Positions 1 through 8,538 of a stretch of 64,000 bases of DNA are shown piece by piece (position 1 is the stretch's first letter; each line of letters opens with the position of its first letter). The notes under the pieces are model-generated. The model was not told the DNA's origin and made no database searches. It saw nothing but the letters and a program-made list of their open reading frames with translations. The DNA is from Alphaproteobacteria bacterium (GTDB lineage: Bacteria > Pseudomonadota > Alphaproteobacteria > Rhizobiales > Rhizobiaceae): NCBI GenBank assembly GCA_024280375.1, contig JAJRQF010000088.1, positions 54,046-118,045 on the forward strand. Direction: 5' to 3'. The position numbers and the translations under genes were made by a program.

Positions 1-1
1 C

Positions 2-829
2 ACGGTGGCGGATGATTTTATCCCGACCATGATCAAACTTTTGGAGCGCGACCGGTTGCCAGATCATATCGTAATTGAAACCTCTGGCCTTGCCCTGCCG
101 CAACCGCTGGTCAATGCGTTCAACTGGCCGGAAATTCGCGAAAGGGTCACCGTTGACGGGGTGATTACGGTGGTGGATTCAGCCGCCGTTGCCGAAGGTC
201 GTTTTGCCCATGATGTCGATGCGGTGGCAGCCCAGCGGGCCGAAGATGAGGCGCTCGACCATGACAGCCCGCTGGAGGAATTGTTTGAGGATCAAATCAC
301 TTGCGCCGATATGATCGTGCTTTCCAAGGTTGATCTGGTGGATGATGCTGCCATTGACGCGATACAAAAAGATGTGCGCGCTGCCACCTCGCGGGCGGTA
401 AAAATGGTGCATTCATCGGCCAGCAATATTCCGGGTGCCGATGTGCTATTAGGCCTTGGTGTAGGCAGTGAGCATGATCTGGAAGCGCGGCGTTCGCACC
501 ACGAAATTCATCATGAGGATGGGCATGAGCACGACCATGATGAGTTTGAGAGTTTTGTCGTCGAAGGTGGTGCAGTGAGCGACGTGAAGGCGCTTGCGGC
601 ATCCTTGTCAAAGCTGATTGAAGAGCATGATATTTTGCGGCTCAAGGGTTTTGTTGAAGTCACCGGTAAACCTATGCGGCTGGTGGTGCAGGCGGTGGGC
701 AAGCGGATTGATACCTATTTCGATCGTGATTGGAAAAAGGACGAGGCACGCGGCTCGCGCCTTGTGGTGATCGGCCTGCACGAAATTGACAAGGATGCGG
801 TGAGTAAAGCCGTTTCGGAAGCGCTTTAA
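2..829 (+). CDS. cobW: CobW-type metal-binding GTPase, 5' end cut by window edge
   Basis: The frame is already open at base 2 and begins TVADDFIP, the stretch that in CobW proteins directly follows the CxCC metal motif, so the P-loop and CxCC lie outside the window. Visible are the switch-region sequence IETSGLALP, the guanine-specificity motif SKVD, a His/Asp/Glu-rich loop at visible residues about 166-181, and the C-terminal CobW domain. CobW GTPases of the COG0523 family are metallochaperones, and CobW in B12 clusters is thought to supply cobalt to the CobNST chelatase. The stop codon is followed at once by the cobN start, fitting an operon. The family and the assignment next to cobN are clear; the cobalt role is from family knowledge. 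Confidence 0.93.
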   Translation, partial: TVADDFIPTMIKLLERDRLPDHIVIETSGLALPQPLVNAFNWPEIRERVTVDGVITVVDSAAVAEGRFAHDVDAVAAQRAEDEALDHDSPLEELFEDQITCADMIVLSKVDLVDDAAIDAIQKDVRAATSRAVKMVHSSASNIPGADVLLGLGVGSEHDLEARRSHHEIHHEDGHEHDHDEFESFVVEGGAVSDVKALAASLSKLIEEHDILRLKGFVEVTGKPMRLVVQAVGKRIDTYFDRDWKKDEARGSRLVVIGLHEIDKDAVSKAVSEAL

Positions 830-3800
830 ATGCATTTGCTGCTGGCTCAAAAAGGTGCGGTGAGTGATGGCGATGAGGCGATTGATCTTGGCCAGTCTCC
901 GGCTGATCTGATCTTTATTTCAGCGGCCGATACCGAACTTGCGGCTCTCGCCAATGCACGAAAACAATTGGGCAGCGATGCACCGGAATTGCGGTTGGCC
1001 AATATGATGGCTCTGTCGCATCCAATGTCGATTGATGTTTATGCGGAAAACACGGTTTTGCGTTCGAAGTTTATCATTGTGCGCTGTCTGGGCGGTGAAA
1101 GCTATTGGCCCTATGGGCTTGAAAAGCTCTATGAGGCGGCGTGCCAAAACAATATTCCAATGGCCGTGCTGCCGGGGGACGACAAGCCTGACCCGTCTTT
1201 GGCACGGTTCAATACGATTTCAGAAGATCAGCAATTGGCGCTTTGGCAATATCTGGTCGAGGGCGGCGAGGATAATGCTCGCGGGTTGTTGAAAGCTGTT
1301 GCGGCCATTTTGGGCGACGGTGAAAGGCCCGCTGCTGCTGTGCCTTTGCTGAAAGCCGGGCTTTGGTGGCCGGAAACAGTCAATCCGGCGATTGATGATA
1401 TTCGCGAGCACTGGGTTTCGGGCAATTCGGTGGTTGCGATCACTTTTTACCGGGCGCTGGTGCAAAGCGGTAATCTGGCTCCGATCGAAGCGCTGGTTAA
1501 AGCATTGCTGGCCAAGGGTATGAACCCGCTGCCGATTTATGTGGCATCGTTAAAAGAGGCGGTATCCTGCGCCACCATTGAGAGCCTGTTTGGCGATTCT
1601 GCGCCGGATGTGGTGCTCAACACCACCGGATTTGCTGTATCTTCTCCCAATGGCACGAGGAAACCAACGGTGCTTGAAGCGGGCGGTGCGATGGTGTTGC
1701 AGGTGGTGCTCGCGGGTGGTGATTTTGAGACCTGGCAATCATCGCCGCAGGGGCTTTCCTCGCGCGATCTGGCGATGAATGTCGCTTTGCCGGAGGTCGA
1801 CGGCCGGGTGTTTTCTCGCGCCATTGCGTTTAAATCGGCGGATGATTTCGATGCGGCCTGTCAGGCGAATATCGTTAGCCATAGGCCGATTGCTGACCGG
1901 GTGGAATTTATCGCTGACCTTGCGGCCAATTGGGCGGGCTTACGCCAATGCCAACCCAAAAACCGCAAAATTGCGCTGATATTGGCGAATTATCCCAATC
2001 GTGATGGTCGTCTGGGCAACGGGGTGGGGCTGGATACGCCTGCGGCGACAATCGAAGTCCTGCGGGCGATGAATGTGAGCGGCTATCAGCTCGATGAAAT
2101 TCCGGCAAATGGTGATGCGCTGATTGAAGCCTTGCAGGAAGGCCCAACCAATGCGGCTACCGATGGGCGCGTCATACGCGAAACGCTTTCCTTGAATCAT
2201 TACAATGCATTCTTTGAAAGACTTCCCAAACAGATTCAAGATGAGGTTTCCGCTCGATGGGGTGCACCGGAAAGTGATCCATTCTTTTTGGCAGAAGATC
2301 AGGCTTTTGCCCTGCCACTGATGCAATTTGGCAATGTGGTTGTCGGCATTCAACCGGCGCGCGGCTATAATATTGACCCGAAAGAAACCTATCATTCGCC
2401 GGATCTGGTGCCGCCGCATGGATATTTTGCTTTTTATTGCTGGTTGCGAGAGCAGTTTTCAGCTCACGCAATTGCCCACATGGGTAAGCATGGCAATCTC
2501 GAATGGTTGCCGGGTAAGGCGCTGGCTTTGAGCGAGAATTGCTACCCGGAAGCGGTGCTTGGCCCAGTGCCGCATCTTTATCCGTTTATTGTCAATGATC
2601 CGGGCGAGGGGACGCAGGCTAAACGCCGTTCGGCGGCGGTGATTATTGACCACCTAACTCCGCCGCTCACACGGGCAGAAACCTATGGACCGTTAAAGCA
2701 GCTGGAAATTCTGGTTGATGAATATTACGAGGCCGCCGGTGTCGACCCGCGCAGGCTGGCCTATCTGAAAACCCAAATTCTTGATCTTATTCGTGACATC
2801 GGGCTTGATCAGGATGCGGGCATTGATGGCAGCGATAATGATCTTGAGGCGCTGGAAAAGCTCGATGCCTATCTGTGCGATTTGAAAGAAATGCAAATTC
2901 GCGATGGCTTGCATATTTTTGGTCTTTCGCCGCAGGGTCGTTTGAAAATTGACCTAGCGGTGGCGCTTGCACGGGTGCCGCGTGGAACCGGTGAGGCGGG
3001 CGATCAATCATTGCAGCGGGCGATTGCGGCCGATTTTGGGCTTTCCGGTTTTGACCCGCTCGATTGCGATATGGGCAAAAGCTGGGAGGGCGCAAAGCCT
3101 GAAATGCTCGCCAAAATAACCGATGACCCCTGGCGCACCATTGGCGATACGGTCGAGCGGATTGAACTTTTTGCGACTGCATTGGTTGCCGGTGACATGG
3201 CCTGTAAAGCGGAATGGCGCGCAACCGTGGAAGTTCTTGAGGGCATCAACAACCAAATTATGCCTTCAATTGAAGCTTGCGGCCCGGCGGAAATTGATGG
3301 TTTTTTAACCGCTCTAAACGGGCGCTTTGTTCTGCCCGGCCCATCGGGCGCACCAACCCGTGGGCGGGTTGATGTTTTGCCAACCGGGCGGAATTTTTAT
3401 TCGGTCGATTCCCGCGTATTGCCAACGCCTGCCGCTTGGGCATTGGGGCAGAAATCGGCGGAACTTCTGCTTACCCGTCACCGGCAGGAAAATGGCGAAT
3501 GGCCAAAACGACTGGGCCTTTCCGCCTGGGGCACATCCAACATGCGCACCGGTGGCGATGATATTGCCCAGATGATGGCGCTTATCGGGGTTAAACCCCA
3601 ATGGGAACCAGCTTCTGGCCGGGTAATCGGGTTCGAGATTACTCCGCTTGCGATGCTGACGCGCCCGCGCATTGATGTAACTTTACGCATATCAGGCTTC
3701 TTTCGTGATGCCTTTCCGGCACAGGTTGATCTGTTGGATCGGGCCATTCGTGCGGTGATGTTGCTCGATGAAGATGAGGCGGATAATCCACTGGCGGCGC

Positions 3801-4576
3801 GCTATAAAGCCGAGCAGGCGGAATTGGTGAGCGCTGGCATGGAAGCACCGCTTGCCGCGCAAAAGGCAGGCTACCGTATTTTTGGCTCCAAACCCGGAGC
3901 CTACGGGGCGGGCCTGCAGGCTTTGATGGATGAAAAAGGATGGAATGAGCGCAGCGATCTGGCCGAGGCCTATCTGGCTTGGGGCTCCTATGCCTATGGG
4001 CAGAACGTCGAAGGCAGCGAAGAAAAAAGCCAGTTTGAACGGAGGTTGGGCGGCATTGAAGCCATCGTTCACAATCAGGACAATCGCGAGCATGATCTGC
4101 TCGATAGCGATGATTATTACCAGTTTGAGGGCGGGATGAGTGCTGCGGTTGAACATATTTCCGGGCAAAAACCAATTGTCTATCACAATGATCATTCGCG
4201 GCCTGAACGCCCGGTCATTCGTACACTCGAAGAAGAGGTTGCCCGCGTGGTGCGGGGGCGGGTGACCAACCCCAAATGGATAAAGGGCGTGATGCGCCAC
4301 GGTTATAAAGGGGCTTTTGAAATCGCCGCAACGGTGGATTATCTGTTTGCCTTTTCAGCCACGACAGGGGCCGTGCGTGATCATCATTTTGATGCGGTCT
4401 ATCAGGCGTTTATTGGTGATGAGACGGTTTTGAAATTTATGGCGGATAAAAATCCCGAAGCGCTGAAAGAAATGGCCGACCGGCTTTTAGAGGCGCAGAA
4501 CCGTAATTTATGGACAGCAAAATCAAATTCCGCCAGATTTGCGCTGGAGCAGTTATCGGGTGTGAAAGCCAGTTGA
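830..4576 (+). CDS. cobN: Aerobic cobaltochelatase large subunit CobN
   Basis: This 1248-residue protein has the length and sequence of CobN, the large subunit that binds hydrogenobyrinic acid a,c-diamide and inserts Co(II) using ATP together with CobS and CobT. The typical motif HMGKHGNLEWLPGK lies near residue 550, followed by the VNDPGEGTQAKRR stretch. The ATG directly abuts the stop of cobW, implying co-transcription and probably translational coupling. CobS and CobT are not in the window; in rhizobia they usually lie elsewhere. The gene is intact, with no frameshift. A magnesium chelatase ChlH is the only close alternative, and the cob neighbours argue against it. Confidence 0.96.
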   Translation: MHLLLAQKGAVSDGDEAIDLGQSPADLIFISAADTELAALANARKQLGSDAPELRLANMMALSHPMSIDVYAENTVLRSKFIIVRCLGGESYWPYGLEKLYEAACQNNIPMAVLPGDDKPDPSLARFNTISEDQQLALWQYLVEGGEDNARGLLKAVAAILGDGERPAAAVPLLKAGLWWPETVNPAIDDIREHWVSGNSVVAITFYRALVQSGNLAPIEALVKALLAKGMNPLPIYVASLKEAVSCATIESLFGDSAPDVVLNTTGFAVSSPNGTRKPTVLEAGGAMVLQVVLAGGDFETWQSSPQGLSSRDLAMNVALPEVDGRVFSRAIAFKSADDFDAACQANIVSHRPIADRVEFIADLAANWAGLRQCQPKNRKIALILANYPNRDGRLGNGVGLDTPAATIEVLRAMNVSGYQLDEIPANGDALIEALQEGPTNAATDGRVIRETLSLNHYNAFFERLPKQIQDEVSARWGAPESDPFFLAEDQAFALPLMQFGNVVVGIQPARGYNIDPKETYHSPDLVPPHGYFAFYCWLREQFSAHAIAHMGKHGNLEWLPGKALALSENCYPEAVLGPVPHLYPFIVNDPGEGTQAKRRSAAVIIDHLTPPLTRAETYGPLKQLEILVDEYYEAAGVDPRRLAYLKTQILDLIRDIGLDQDAGIDGSDNDLEALEKLDAYLCDLKEMQIRDGLHIFGLSPQGRLKIDLAVALARVPRGTGEAGDQSLQRAIAADFGLSGFDPLDCDMGKSWEGAKPEMLAKITDDPWRTIGDTVERIELFATALVAGDMACKAEWRATVEVLEGINNQIMPSIEACGPAEIDGFLTALNGRFVLPGPSGAPTRGRVDVLPTGRNFYSVDSRVLPTPAAWALGQKSAELLLTRHRQENGEWPKRLGLSAWGTSNMRTGGDDIAQMMALIGVKPQWEPASGRVIGFEITPLAMLTRPRIDVTLRISGFFRDAFPAQVDLLDRAIRAVMLLDEDEADNPLAARYKAEQAELVSAGMEAPLAAQKAGYRIFGSKPGAYGAGLQALMDEKGWNERSDLAEAYLAWGSYAYGQNVEGSEEKSQFERRLGGIEAIVHNQDNREHDLLDSDDYYQFEGGMSAAVEHISGQKPIVYHNDHSRPERPVIRTLEEEVARVVRGRVTNPKWIKGVMRHGYKGAFEIAATVDYLFAFSATTGAVRDHHFDAVYQAFIGDETVLKFMADKNPEALKEMADRLLEAQNRNLWTAKSNSARFALEQLSGVKAS

Positions 4577-4585
4577 CCAACGAGC

Positions 4586-4679
4586 CGCCGCTCAAAGCGG
4601 CGCACCTCGCAGACCCAATGCACTCCCTTGGAGGTGCATTGGATTGGTCGTGAGAGATATTGAAATGGCGTATGCCATT
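4586..4679 (+). other. Three hairpins between cobN and cobO
   Basis: The 129-bp gap holds three inverted repeats in a row. They are CGCCGC/GCGGCG at 4586-4602, CCAATGCAC/GTGCATTGG at 4615-4642, and AATGGC/GCCATT at 4664-4679. None is followed by a T-run, so a simple terminator is unlikely. They could be RNA processing or stability elements, or a dispersed palindromic repeat. No conserved cobalamin riboswitch core was seen here. Confidence 0.5.
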
Positions 4680-4705
4680 GGTAAAGAAAACAGGAGAATT
4701 GAAAA

Positions 4706-5344
4706 ATGGCAATGAAATCAAAAACGCTTCAGAACATGAGCGAAGAGCAGTTGAACGAACGCCACGCCGACAAAATGAAAAAGAAAAAAGTGGCGCGCGA
4801 TAAAATTATTGCCACCAAGACCATCGAAAAAGGCCTGACGATTGTCCATACCGGCAAGGGCAAGGGTAAATCCACAGCCGCATTCGGCATGGTTTTTCGC
4901 GCACTTGGCAATGGTATGAAGGTTGGGGTTATTCAATTTGTCAAAGGCAAATGGGGCACCGGCGAGCGGGTTATCCTAGAAAAGATGGGCGATCAGGTCA
5001 CCATGTCATCAATGGGTGAGGGCTTTACCTGGGAAACTCAGGATCGCCAGCGTGACATTGATGCGGCCCGCATTGCCTGGGATAAGGCCAAAGAGCTGAT
5101 TATGGATGACGAGCATCAAATGGTTTTGTGTGACGAGTTAAACATCGTGCTGCGCTATGACTATCTGCCGATTGAGGAAATTATCGAGGTTTTAGAAAAC
5201 AAACCGCCGATGAAGCATGTGATTATCACCGGGCGCAATGCCAAGGAAGAGCTGATTGATTTTGCTGATCTGGTGACCGATATGACCATGATTAAGCATC
5301 CGTTCAGGGGCGGTGTGAAAGCGCAAGTTGGCATCGAATTTTAA
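4706..5344 (+). CDS. cobO: Cob(I)yrinic acid a,c-diamide adenosyltransferase
   Basis: This 212-residue protein is a CobA/CobO/BtuR-type corrinoid adenosyltransferase, which transfers the 5'-deoxyadenosyl group of ATP to cob(I)alamin precursors. The P-loop HTGKGKGKST is at residues 48-57, the acidic motif CDELNIVLRYDYL follows, and the ITGRNA segment is near the C-terminus. The length equals that of known CobO proteins. A clear ribosome site (AGGAGA, 4692-4697) sets the ATG at 4706. It follows cobN after a 129-bp gap containing hairpins, so its expression may be tuned separately from cobN. Confidence 0.96.
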   Translation: MAMKSKTLQNMSEEQLNERHADKMKKKKVARDKIIATKTIEKGLTIVHTGKGKGKSTAAFGMVFRALGNGMKVGVIQFVKGKWGTGERVILEKMGDQVTMSSMGEGFTWETQDRQRDIDAARIAWDKAKELIMDDEHQMVLCDELNIVLRYDYLPIEEIIEVLENKPPMKHVIITGRNAKEELIDFADLVTDMTMIKHPFRGGVKAQVGIEF

Positions 5345-5388
5345 GGTAAATTCACACCCCTATCGCAATTAACAGCGAATCGCATAGA

Positions 5389-5413
5389 CTGCCCATCATT
5401 GGGGGTTGGGCAG
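5389..5413 (+). promoter_or_regulatory. Hairpin over the translation start region of the TerB-like gene
   Basis: CTGCCCA (5389-5395) and TGGGCAG (5407-5413) can form a 7-bp stem ending two bases before the ATG at 5416, with the G-rich stretch that would serve as ribosome site in the loop. Such a fold could limit translation of the next gene. This is inference from sequence only. Confidence 0.35.
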
Positions 5414-5415
5414 TT

Positions 5416-5847
5416 ATGTTTGACAGGGTTATTCAATATCTGGAATCGTTAGGGGCCGGCAAAGTCGACAGCTTTGCTGCGGAGGACCGCAATTTGGCGG
5501 TTGCGGCCCTGTTTTATCATATGATTGCGGTTGATGGTGTTGTTAAACCCATTGAAAAAATACAATTTCATGCATTGCTGGAAAAGAACTTTGGATTAAC
5601 CGCAGAGCGGCTTGCACGGTTTTCCGAAAAAGCCACCGAAGTGGATTTGCGATCTTCAGGATTGTTTCCTTTTACCAGCATTATCAACCATGAATGCACC
5701 TATGAGGAAAAAATGGAGATCGTTGAGCAAATGAGAAGCCTTGCCCAATCTGACGGAGAATGTCATCCACTAGAATCTCAGCTTATTCGCAATGTGGAAG
5801 AACTATTAAAATTACCGGGCGAGAACGAAAAGTCGGCAGCGGAGTAA
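5416..5847 (+). CDS. TerB-like acidic helical protein (first of a pair)
   Basis: The 143-residue protein resembles the TerB / tellurite-resistance-B-like family: an all-helical fold with two acidic metal-type segments. Here these are IAVDGVVKPIE near residue 38 and AQSDGECHPLE near residue 113. It has no signal peptide or membrane segment and is probably cytoplasmic. The next gene starts three bases after its stop and encodes a second protein of the same kind. Other ter genes are absent. A role in the B12 cluster is unknown; TerB domains bind divalent metal, so a link to cobalt handling is only a suggestion. Confidence 0.65.
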   Translation: MFDRVIQYLESLGAGKVDSFAAEDRNLAVAALFYHMIAVDGVVKPIEKIQFHALLEKNFGLTAERLARFSEKATEVDLRSSGLFPFTSIINHECTYEEKMEIVEQMRSLAQSDGECHPLESQLIRNVEELLKLPGENEKSAAE

Positions 5848-5850
5848 AAT

Positions 5851-6291
5851 ATGGGGATTCTGGATTCATTTCGCACATTGCTGGAACAGGGTAAAACCGT
5901 GCGCCGTGTGGCCGATGATGAACAGTTGACTGCTGAGCTGATTTTGCTGGTTCGGATGATGTTTGCCGATGGTGAAATGACCGGCGATGAGCTTGAGAAG
6001 TTTAAGGAAATCTGCGCCACCCGATGTGATATTCCTGAAAAAGATATTCCCGAGGTGGTGAAATACCTGGTTGATTTTGGCTATGAAACATCGGCTGAAG
6101 ATGCGGCCGGTATGTTTTCGGATATGGATGACGATCGCAAAAAAGCGATTTTACGCCGTATGGTCAGAATTGCCTATTCGGATGATGAACTCGACCCGCG
6201 CGAATCCCTGATGATCCAAAAAACCGCCGATGCGCTTGGGCTTACCATGATGGATGCCTTTGCAAAGCCACCGGTAGAGCCGGGGCCGTAA
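5851..6291 (+). CDS. TerB-like acidic helical protein (second of a pair)
   Basis: The 146-residue protein is again TerB-like, with acidic motifs MFADGEMTGDELEKF near residue 32 and IAYSDDELDPRE near residue 110, and no membrane segment. It starts three bases after the stop of its neighbour, so the two are almost certainly translated from one message. The two proteins share the same layout but little strict identity by eye, consistent with an old duplication. The substrate or partner cannot be read from the sequence. It is unclear why a TerB pair sits inside a cobalamin cluster. Confidence 0.65.
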   Translation: MGILDSFRTLLEQGKTVRRVADDEQLTAELILLVRMMFADGEMTGDELEKFKEICATRCDIPEKDIPEVVKYLVDFGYETSAEDAAGMFSDMDDDRKKAILRRMVRIAYSDDELDPRESLMIQKTADALGLTMMDAFAKPPVEPGP

Positions 6292-6539
6292 ATATTATCT
6301 GCAAAGTCGTGTATTGATTGGTGCACGCCGCAAATGTGTTTGACGGCTTGTCCATTGCCCCATATGTTCACTTTTAATCGACGGCGTCTAAATAAAGGCT
6401 GAAAACGATTTCGGTGCGGCTGACCCAATTAGGGGGCCAAGTCTGAAGCTGTCACGGTAGAATATCTTTGCTCTTTTATTAAGGGCGAAGTGCTTCTGGT
6501 GTCTCGATTGAATGGATTGATTGATCGAGGAATACGCCT
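6292..6539 (+). other. Intergenic region between TerB pair and the cbiX block
   Basis: About 250 bases without a convincing gene. The only structure noted is CTCGAT (6503-6508) pairing with ATCGAG (6524-6529), which would partly cover the GAGG ribosome site of the next gene. It probably carries the promoter for the second half of the cob cluster, but no clear promoter boxes or B12 riboswitch core were recognised. Confidence 0.5.
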
Positions 6540-6767
6540 ATGTGCCGAATATTTGCTTTTTTCTTATTTGTATTTTTGAGCCTTCCAGCTTTTGCCCATA
6601 GCGGCCATCTGGGAGAGCTTGCTGGTCACGGCCATTTGCTTGGCTGGGGTCTGGCGATTGGTGCCGGGCTGTTGGCGGTGGCTATTGCCCGGTTGAAAGA
6701 CAAACAAGATGAGGTTTCCGAGGAAGAAACTTCTGAAGAGCCAAACGGCGATGCGGAAGCTGCCTGA
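6540..6767 (+). CDS. Small secreted/membrane protein, DUF6732-like
   Basis: The 75-residue protein has a signal peptide ending AFAHSGH, then a His/Gly-rich stretch HSGHLGELAGHGHLLGW, one hydrophobic helix (about residues 37-52) and an acidic C-terminal tail. This matches the small DUF6732-type proteins of alphaproteobacteria as I recall them. The histidines at the mature N-terminus would face the periplasm and could bind a metal. It lies 22 bases before cbiX, so it is probably co-expressed. A part in cobalt uptake is inferred from position only. GAGG at 6527-6530 supports the ATG. Confidence 0.6.
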   Translation: MCRIFAFFLFVFLSLPAFAHSGHLGELAGHGHLLGWGLAIGAGLLAVAIARLKDKQDEVSEEETSEEPNGDAEAA

Positions 6768-6789
6768 AATTTGGCCGGAGAGAAAAGAT

Positions 6790-7896
6790 ATGAATAAGAT
6801 CGTGGAAAAACTTGGCATTATGGTCTGTGGCCATGGCAGTCGAAACCAGAACGCGATGAAAGAATTTGCCAAGGTTGCCGGTGGGCTGAAAGAAAAATTT
6901 CCCCATCTGCCGGTTGAATATGGCTATCTGGAATTTTGTAATCCGGTGATTTCGCACGGGTTGGACCAATTGCGCGAGCAGGGGGTGACCAAGGTTTTGG
7001 CGGTGCCCGGCATGTTGTTTGCCGCTGGCCACGCCAAAAACGATATTCCCTCGGTGCTTAATACCTATCAGGCGCAAAATCCCGGTATGGAAATCATTTA
7101 TGGGCGCGAACTTGGCATTGATTTGAAAATGATCCGTGCTGCCGGTGAACGGGTGATGGAGGCAATGGCTGCGGGCGACAAAGAGCATGGAAAAGTGCCA
7201 CCGCATGAAACCCTGTTGATGGTTGTCGGGCGCGGGGCGTCTGACCCGGATGCGAACTCCAATGTGTCCAAGGTTATGCGGATGATCTGGGAAGGGCTTG
7301 GCTTTGGCTGGGGTGAAACCTGCTATTCGGGCGTGACTTTTCCATTGGTTGAACCGGGTCTGGAACATGCGGCAAAGCTTGGCTATCGCCGCATTGTGGT
7401 GTTTCCCTATTTTCTGTTTACCGGCGTGCTGGTTAAGCGAATTTTTTCCTATACCGACGATGTGGCGGCGCGACATGCGGATATTCAATTCGTCAAAGCA
7501 CCCTATTTGAACGATCATCCTTTGGTGATTGAGACCTTTGCCGACCGGGTGAATGAAATTCTCGACGGGCAAAACCTGATGAATTGCCAGATGTGCAAAT
7601 ATCGCGAGCAGGTGCTTGGTTTTGAAGATCAGGTTGGTTTGGCACAGGAAAGTCACCACCATCATGTGGAAGGGATTGGTGGTGGGTTGGAGGATTGCCC
7701 CTGCAAGGGCGATTGCGATGCTTCCTGCCGCGAAGAGGCTTTTTGCAAAGAACACGGACTCCCCTGGACCCCGGTTCACACGCATGATCACCATGACCAC
7801 AGCGATGGGCACAACCATGACCACGACCAAGGGCACACGCATCATCCTTACCCCCATGCGGACCATCCGCACGGGCCTGTTACGATGAAGAAATAG
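6790..7896 (+). CDS. cbiX: Sirohydrochlorin cobaltochelatase CbiX with Cys-rich and His-rich C-terminus
   Basis: The 368-residue protein has two CbiX/SirB half-domains: the first with the catalytic-type motif CGHGSRNQ (residues 14-21), the second with GRGASDPDANSN. It carries a C-terminal extension with MNCQMC (an MxCxxC motif, about 264), a Cys-rich segment (about 304-325) and a His-rich tail (about 330-360). This is the long CbiX type, known to bind an iron-sulfur cluster through MxCxxC. CbiX inserts cobalt into sirohydrochlorin, the early (anaerobic-type) step, unlike CobN upstream. An earlier in-frame start exists at 6709, but GGAG at 6777-6780 favours the ATG at 6790. Confidence 0.9.
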   Translation: MNKIVEKLGIMVCGHGSRNQNAMKEFAKVAGGLKEKFPHLPVEYGYLEFCNPVISHGLDQLREQGVTKVLAVPGMLFAAGHAKNDIPSVLNTYQAQNPGMEIIYGRELGIDLKMIRAAGERVMEAMAAGDKEHGKVPPHETLLMVVGRGASDPDANSNVSKVMRMIWEGLGFGWGETCYSGVTFPLVEPGLEHAAKLGYRRIVVFPYFLFTGVLVKRIFSYTDDVAARHADIQFVKAPYLNDHPLVIETFADRVNEILDGQNLMNCQMCKYREQVLGFEDQVGLAQESHHHHVEGIGGGLEDCPCKGDCDASCREEAFCKEHGLPWTPVHTHDHHDHSDGHNHDHDQGHTHHPYPHADHPHGPVTMKK

Positions 7897-7909
7897 CTGG
7901 GCTTGCGGC

Positions 7910-8536
7910 GTGTATGTTTATGAAAAAAATGGTGCTGAGATTTACCGTCGGTCGTTCGATACCATTCGGCGGGAAGCAGATTTAAGCCGTTTTGAAGGGG
8001 CTGAACGCGATGTGGTTATCCGGCTTATCCACGCTTGCGGCATGGTTGACCTTGCGGCTGATGTGATGATCTCGGAACACGCCATTGAGGCCGGGCGCAA
8101 GGCGCTTGGCAAAGGGTGTTCGGTCATTTGCGATGTCACAATGGTGAGCCAAGGGATTATTCAACGTAATTTACCGGCGGAAAATCCGGTTCTTTGTGCG
8201 GTGAAATCGGATGCGGCGGTGGCCATTGCGAAAAACCATCAAACCACCCGGTCAGCCGGTGGTATTGAGAGCCAGAAAAGTGCTTTAACCGGGGCAATTG
8301 TGGTTATTGGCAACGCGCCAACGGCGCTGTTTCACCTGCTTGAGATGATTGAAAATTCTACCGTGCGACCGGCAATGATTATCGGCTGTCCGGTCGGTTT
8401 TGTTGGTGCGGTTGAAAGTAAAGAGGCGCTGATTGTGCACCCGGCAAAGGTTCCCTTTATCATCGTGCGCGGCAGGCGGGGCGGATCGGCAATGGCGGCA
8501 GCTTGCGTTAATGCGCTCGCGGCGGGGTTGGGTTGA
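7910..8536 (+). CDS. cobH: Precorrin-8X methylmutase CobH
   Basis: The 208-residue protein matches CobH/CbiC, which moves a methyl group from C-11 to C-12 of precorrin-8X to give hydrogenobyrinic acid. The segment NGAEIYRRSF near the start, the catalytic-type His in RLIHACGMVDLA (about residue 44) and the conserved GCPVGFVGAVESKEAL stretch are visible. No ATG lies upstream in frame, so a GTG at 7910 is the likely start, although its ribosome site is weak. It begins 13 bases after cbiX and its stop overlaps the beginning of cobL. Confidence 0.95.
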   Translation: MYVYEKNGAEIYRRSFDTIRREADLSRFEGAERDVVIRLIHACGMVDLAADVMISEHAIEAGRKALGKGCSVICDVTMVSQGIIQRNLPAENPVLCAVKSDAAVAIAKNHQTTRSAGGIESQKSALTGAIVVIGNAPTALFHLLEMIENSTVRPAMIIGCPVGFVGAVESKEALIVHPAKVPFIIVRGRRGGSAMAAACVNALAAGLG

Positions 8537-8538
8537 TT

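Noticed and set aside
6292..6539. Cobalamin riboswitch upstream of the cbiX block
   Set aside because: The expected conserved cores (the GGGAA-GGTG region, the CCCCCGCAACTG segment and the GCCACTG box) were not found in the right order; only loose GGTG-like matches occur.
6682..7872. Long minus-strand reading frame opposite cbiX
   Set aside because: It is antisense to a well-supported gene with a ribosome site and family motifs; the product is a His-rich low-meaning translation and matches no known family.
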